A stretch of 17,863 bases of DNA from Defluviitaleaceae bacterium (lineage in GTDB: Bacteria; Bacillota; Clostridia; Lachnospirales; WRAX01), in assembly GCA_009781815.1 (NCBI GenBank), contig WQVB01000004.1:1-17863 (forward strand). The letters are read 5' to 3'. Below the pieces are notes generated by a model. That model searched no databases and had not been told where the DNA came from. It saw only the letters and a program-made list of their open reading frames with translations. Both the position numbers and the translations under genes were made by a program. Shown here piece after piece: positions 15,212 through 17,863 of this stretch. Positions within the stretch are counted from its first letter, which is position 1; each line of letters starts with the position of its first letter.

Positions 15212-17863
15212 ATGAAAAACTTTACTCATTTACATTTGCATACAGAATATAGCCTGCTAGACGGTATGGCTAAAATTAGCGAGCTTGTAGAGCATGGAGC
15301 AAAGTTAGGCATGGAGGCTATGGCCATAACCGACCACGGCAACATGCACGGCGTTGTCGACTTTTACAAAGCGGCTAAAAAAGCTGGCATCAAGCCTATT
15401 TTAGGGTGTGAGGTATATGTGGCCTCTAAAAGCCGTCTTGATAAAAACCACTCTGCAGATAATTTTTATTATCACTTGGTGCTGCTTGCCGAAAACAACA
15501 TAGGCTATGAAAACCTGATGAAGCTAGTGTCTCTAGGCTACACCGAAGGCTTTTATTATAAACCCCGCATAGATTTGGAATTGCTTGAAAAACACAACGA
15601 AGGGCTTATATGCCTTTCTGCCTGCCTTTCTGGCCCTGTGTCTAAAAATATTTTGCGGCATGGGGTTGAAAAGGGCAAAGAGATGGCCGCCATCTACAAA
15701 AATATATTTGGAAGAGATAGATTTTTTTTAGAGCTGCAAGACCACGGCATGGAGGAGCAAAAGCGGGTTAACGAAGGCTTGATACGCATTGGGCGAGACC
15801 TTGACCTTGACCTTGTAGCCACCAACGACGTTCACTATCTATATAAAGAAGACGCAAAAACCCACGAGGTGCTGCTTTGCGTGCAAACAGGCAAAACAAT
15901 GGCGGATGATGATAGAATGGAATATGGAAGTGATAACTTCTACCTAAAATCCTACGAGGAGATGGAGGAGCTTTTCTCTCATTTGCCGCAAGCGCTAGAA
16001 AATACTATGAAAATAGCCCACCGCTGCAATGTAGAGCTTACTTTTAACGAATACAAACTACCCAAATACCCCACACCTGATGGGATGAGTGCCAAAGAGC
16101 TACTCCGCAAACTGACCTTTGAGGGGCTAGAGAGGCGATATGATAAGCTTGATGAAGAGATAATAAAGCGAGCAAATTATGAGCTTAACACCATTAACTC
16201 TATGGGCTTTTGCGACTATTTTCTAGTGGTGTGGGATTTTATTGCATATGCTAAGAAAAAGGGCATTGCCGTGGGGCCAGGGCGAGGCACGTCTGCCGCC
16301 AGCATTGTGGCATATGCCCTCGACATCACCAATATAGACCCTCTTGAGCATAGGCTTATTTTTGAGCGTTTTTTAAACCCTGAGCGGATATCTATGCCCG
16401 ATATAGATATTGATTTTTGCTACGAAAGGCGGCAAGAGGTGATAGACTATGTTATCTCCAAATATGGAGATGATAGAGTGGCCCAAATAATCACCTTTGG
16501 AACAATGGGGGCAAAGGCTGTTATACGTGATGTAGGGCGGGCTTTGGGCATGCCTTATGCACAGGTAGACGCTATCGCCAAAAAAATCCCCTTTATGTTA
16601 GGTATGACGCTGGATAAGGCACTATCAATAGAGCCAACCTTTAAACAAGAGTATGACACAAACCCCGCCTCAAAAGGGCTTATAGACATGGCAAAAAGGC
16701 TTGAAGGCCTGCCTCGCCACGCCTCCACCCATGCGGCAGGGGTTGTTATATCAGACAAAGAGCTAACCCGCCATGTGCCCATAAGCCAAAACGATGGGGT
16801 AAACACAACCCAGTTTAGCATGGGTGTTTTGGAGGAGCTTGGCCTTTTAAAGATGGACTTTTTAGGCCTTCGCACTCTTACCGTTATCAAACACACAACG
16901 GCAGAGATAAAACGCCGTTATGGCATAGATATTAACATCACAAAGATTGATATGGAAGACAAGCAGGTGTTTGAGGCTATAGCCGCAGGCAAAACCGAGG
17001 GCATGTTTCAGCTAGAGAGCCGAGGGATGACAAGCTTTATGAAGGAGCTAAAGCCTGAAAGTATAGGAGACTTAACGGCGGGCATATCTCTCTTTCGCCC
17101 TGGGCCTATGGATTTTATACCCAAATATCTAAAAAACAAACACGCCAAAGGTGAAGTAAAATACCTGCTACCAGAGCTTAAACCCCTGCTGGAAGAGACC
17201 TATGGGGTGATTGTATATCAAGAGCAAGTTATGCAAATCGTTCAGCTCCTAGCTGGGTATAGCCTAGGGCGGAGTGATTTAATACGCCGTGCTATGAGCA
17301 AAAAAACCGAAGAAGTGATGATACAAGAAAAGCAACACTTTATACACGGTATAGAAGGGGAGGTGGAGGGCTGCCTAGCCCGTGGCATATCTCAAACTAT
17401 TGCCGAAGAAATATGGTATGAAATGGAGGATTTTGCTAAGTATGCCTTCAACAAAGCCCATGCCGCCGCTTATGCTACTGTAGGGTATCAAACAGCATGG
17501 CTTAAAACCCACTACCCAGCCCCATATATGGCGGCTTTGCTTACATCTATAATGGATAATATGGACAAGGTTGCGGAGTATATTGCAGAGTGTAAGCAAA
17601 TGGGCATAGAGGTTGCCCCGCCTGATATTAACCACAGCTTTGGCAACTTTGCCGTTATTGATGAAAACAAGATAAGCTTTGGCTTAAACGCCATTAAAAA
17701 CCTAGGCAGGCCAACGGTTGCGGCGCTAACCAAGCAAAGAGAGAGCTTAGGGCAGTTTTTAAGCCTAAGCGACTTTTTGATGCGGGTAGGTAGCGATGGA
17801 GACATTAACAAAAGGTCTGTAGAGGCTTTGATAAAGGCAGGTGCGTTATCTTCCCTAGGGGGC
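15212..17863 (+). CDS. dnaE: DNA polymerase III subunit alpha (5' part, runs off the window)
   Basis: 884 codons are present without interruption. DnaE is the C-family polymerase of the replisome. The N-terminal PHP domain has H8-L-H10, D17, T-D41-H42, E67, H88 and later TNDVHYL, so its metal-binding residues look intact, unlike the decayed site of the E. coli enzyme. The palm has GPGRGTSAAS, the catalytic P-D397-I-D399-IDF, and the third aspartate D549 in KMDFLGL. The fingers include FRPGPMDFIPKYL and VYQEQVMQI, and helix-hairpin-helix sequence begins near the end. The missing part should hold the OB fold and tail. The ATG is fixed by the conserved HLHLHTEYSLLDG start, yet no ribosome binding site precedes it. 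Confidence 0.98.
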   Translation, partial: MKNFTHLHLHTEYSLLDGMAKISELVEHGAKLGMEAMAITDHGNMHGVVDFYKAAKKAGIKPILGCEVYVASKSRLDKNHSADNFYYHLVLLAENNIGYENLMKLVSLGYTEGFYYKPRIDLELLEKHNEGLICLSACLSGPVSKNILRHGVEKGKEMAAIYKNIFGRDRFFLELQDHGMEEQKRVNEGLIRIGRDLDLDLVATNDVHYLYKEDAKTHEVLLCVQTGKTMADDDRMEYGSDNFYLKSYEEMEELFSHLPQALENTMKIAHRCNVELTFNEYKLPKYPTPDGMSAKELLRKLTFEGLERRYDKLDEEIIKRANYELNTINSMGFCDYFLVVWDFIAYAKKKGIAVGPGRGTSAASIVAYALDITNIDPLEHRLIFERFLNPERISMPDIDIDFCYERRQEVIDYVISKYGDDRVAQIITFGTMGAKAVIRDVGRALGMPYAQVDAIAKKIPFMLGMTLDKALSIEPTFKQEYDTNPASKGLIDMAKRLEGLPRHASTHAAGVVISDKELTRHVPISQNDGVNTTQFSMGVLEELGLLKMDFLGLRTLTVIKHTTAEIKRRYGIDINITKIDMEDKQVFEAIAAGKTEGMFQLESRGMTSFMKELKPESIGDLTAGISLFRPGPMDFIPKYLKNKHAKGEVKYLLPELKPLLEETYGVIVYQEQVMQIVQLLAGYSLGRSDLIRRAMSKKTEEVMIQEKQHFIHGIEGEVEGCLARGISQTIAEEIWYEMEDFAKYAFNKAHAAAYATVGYQTAWLKTHYPAPYMAALLTSIMDNMDKVAEYIAECKQMGIEVAPPDINHSFGNFAVIDENKISFGLNAIKNLGRPTVAALTKQRESLGQFLSLSDFLMRVGSDGDINKRSVEALIKAGALSSLGG

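Noticed and set aside
15212..17863. Minus-strand frames opposite dnaE (around 16555-16896 and 17375-17811)
   Set aside because: Antisense to an uninterrupted, conserved polymerase frame; no initiation signal.

Overview
The window reads as chromosomal DNA of a low-to-moderate-GC Gram-positive bacterium of the Clostridia type. The evidence is ksgA preceded by an apparent RNase M5 tail, Clostridia-like RpoB/RpoC without large lineage insertions, strong AAGGAG-type ribosome binding sites, TTGACA-17-TATAAT promoters, and a PadR/HAAS/DUF4097 gene set typical of Firmicutes. Species cannot be named from this alone.

Layout: (1) Positions 1-897, plus strand: the last codons of a probable rnmV, then ksgA, closed by a shared bidirectional terminator. 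(2) Positions 943-5463, minus strand: a five-gene envelope cassette, read from high to low coordinate as PadR repressor, HAAS-type membrane protein, DUF4097 beta-repeat protein, CPBP-family intramembrane protease, and secreted/membrane-anchored serine hydrolase of the beta-lactamase fold. It has one clear sigma-A promoter, with a palindrome over its -10. (3) Positions 5630-6354, plus strand, divergent from the PadR promoter: a type II toxin-antitoxin pair with a RelB/DinJ-family antitoxin and a PemK/MazF-like toxin. (4) Positions 6396-13928, minus strand: rpoC and rpoB as a two-gene operon with its own promoter and a leader of about 240 nt; no ribosomal protein genes adjoin it. (5) Positions 14204-15211: repeat-rich intergenic DNA with two palindromic elements flanking a small membrane-protein gene that has its own consensus promoter and terminator. 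(6) Position 15212 to the end, plus strand: the first 884 codons of dnaE, whose -10 lies six bases before the ATG and which has no ribosome binding site.

The housekeeping genes cover rRNA maturation (rnmV, ksgA), transcription (rpoB, rpoC) and replication (dnaE). The accessory genes sit between them in compact blocks bounded by perfect-stem bidirectional terminators. The most noteworthy items are the PadR-HAAS-DUF4097-CPBP-serine hydrolase cassette, the rpoBC leader with mutually exclusive helices around a small ORF, the palindromic repeats whose stems differ by compensatory changes, and the apparently leaderless dnaE.
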